A stretch of 5,798 nucleotides of DNA from Beijerinckiaceae bacterium (GTDB taxonomy: Bacteria > Pseudomonadota > Alphaproteobacteria > Rhizobiales > Beijerinckiaceae): the NCBI GenBank assembly GCA_947458675.1, contig CANHAW010000153.1:1-5798 (forward strand). The letters are read 5' to 3'. Within the stretch, counting starts at the first letter, position 1, and every line of letters starts with the position of its first letter. Positions 5,794-5,798 of this stretch are shown here, one piece after another. The translations under genes and the position numbers were made by a program. Under the pieces are notes generated by a model that was not told where the DNA came from, made no database searches, and saw only the letters and a program-made list of their open reading frames with translations.

Positions 5794-5798
5794 ATGTC
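5794..5798 (+). CDS. Start of the next gene, cut by the window edge
   Basis: An ATG at 5794 follows a good ribosome binding site (GGGAGGA, 5780-5786) at 7 bases. Only Met and part of the second codon (TC) are inside the window, so no product can be named. The 57 bases between the HhH stop and this start contain no terminator, so it may share the SOS-type promoter. Confidence 0.5.

Noticed and set aside
5427..5798. Open + strand frame from ATG 5427 running to the window end
   Set aside because: Its translation has no recognisable motif, whereas the frame from 5452 encodes a clear helix-hairpin-helix domain.

Overview
The window looks like chromosomal DNA from an alphaproteobacterium, probably of the Rhizobiales/Hyphomicrobiales. 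The grounds are a high, even GC content, GC-rich codon third positions, protein families common in that group, and an SOS operator of the alphaproteobacterial type (GAAC-N7-GAAC) near the right end. All genes I can support lie on the + strand. I see no mobile element, RNA gene, CRISPR array or long repeat.

Left part (5-2962): an alpha/beta hydrolase of the arylformamidase-like esterase group, then after a 164-base gap three closely packed genes. These encode a small Rieske [2Fe-2S] protein with an unusually long loop between its cluster ligands, a 102-residue protein I do not recognise whose start overlaps the Rieske gene by 14 bases, and a metal-dependent amidohydrolase of the Amidohydro_2 type. 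The packing and good ribosome binding sites suggest one operon, closed by a strong intrinsic terminator at 3031-3060. A hydrolase, an electron carrier and an amidohydrolase/decarboxylase-type enzyme suggest a small catabolic or modification pathway. Its substrate cannot be read from the sequence, and no Rieske oxygenase or reductase is present here.

Middle part (3111-5337): a LysR-type regulator resembling the Nac/Cbl branch, then an MFS exporter of the EntS-like (MFS_3) group. Neither has an ATG start in its reading frame where the family expects one. The regulator appears to start at ATC behind a strong Shine-Dalgarno sequence, and the transporter must start at TTG. They may form a regulator-exporter pair, possibly serving the upstream pathway, but that is inference from position.

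Right part (5338-5798): a sigma-70-like promoter overlapped by a LexA-type box drives a 94-residue protein. This protein consists of a helix-hairpin-helix DNA-binding domain and a C-terminal QLALF peptide resembling a beta-clamp binding motif. It looks like only the C-terminal end of the radical-SAM DNA repair proteins that are associated with uracil-DNA-glycosylase-like partners. A compact, apparently SOS-controlled HhH/clamp-motif protein is the most interesting item in the window. A further gene begins at 5794 and runs off the end.
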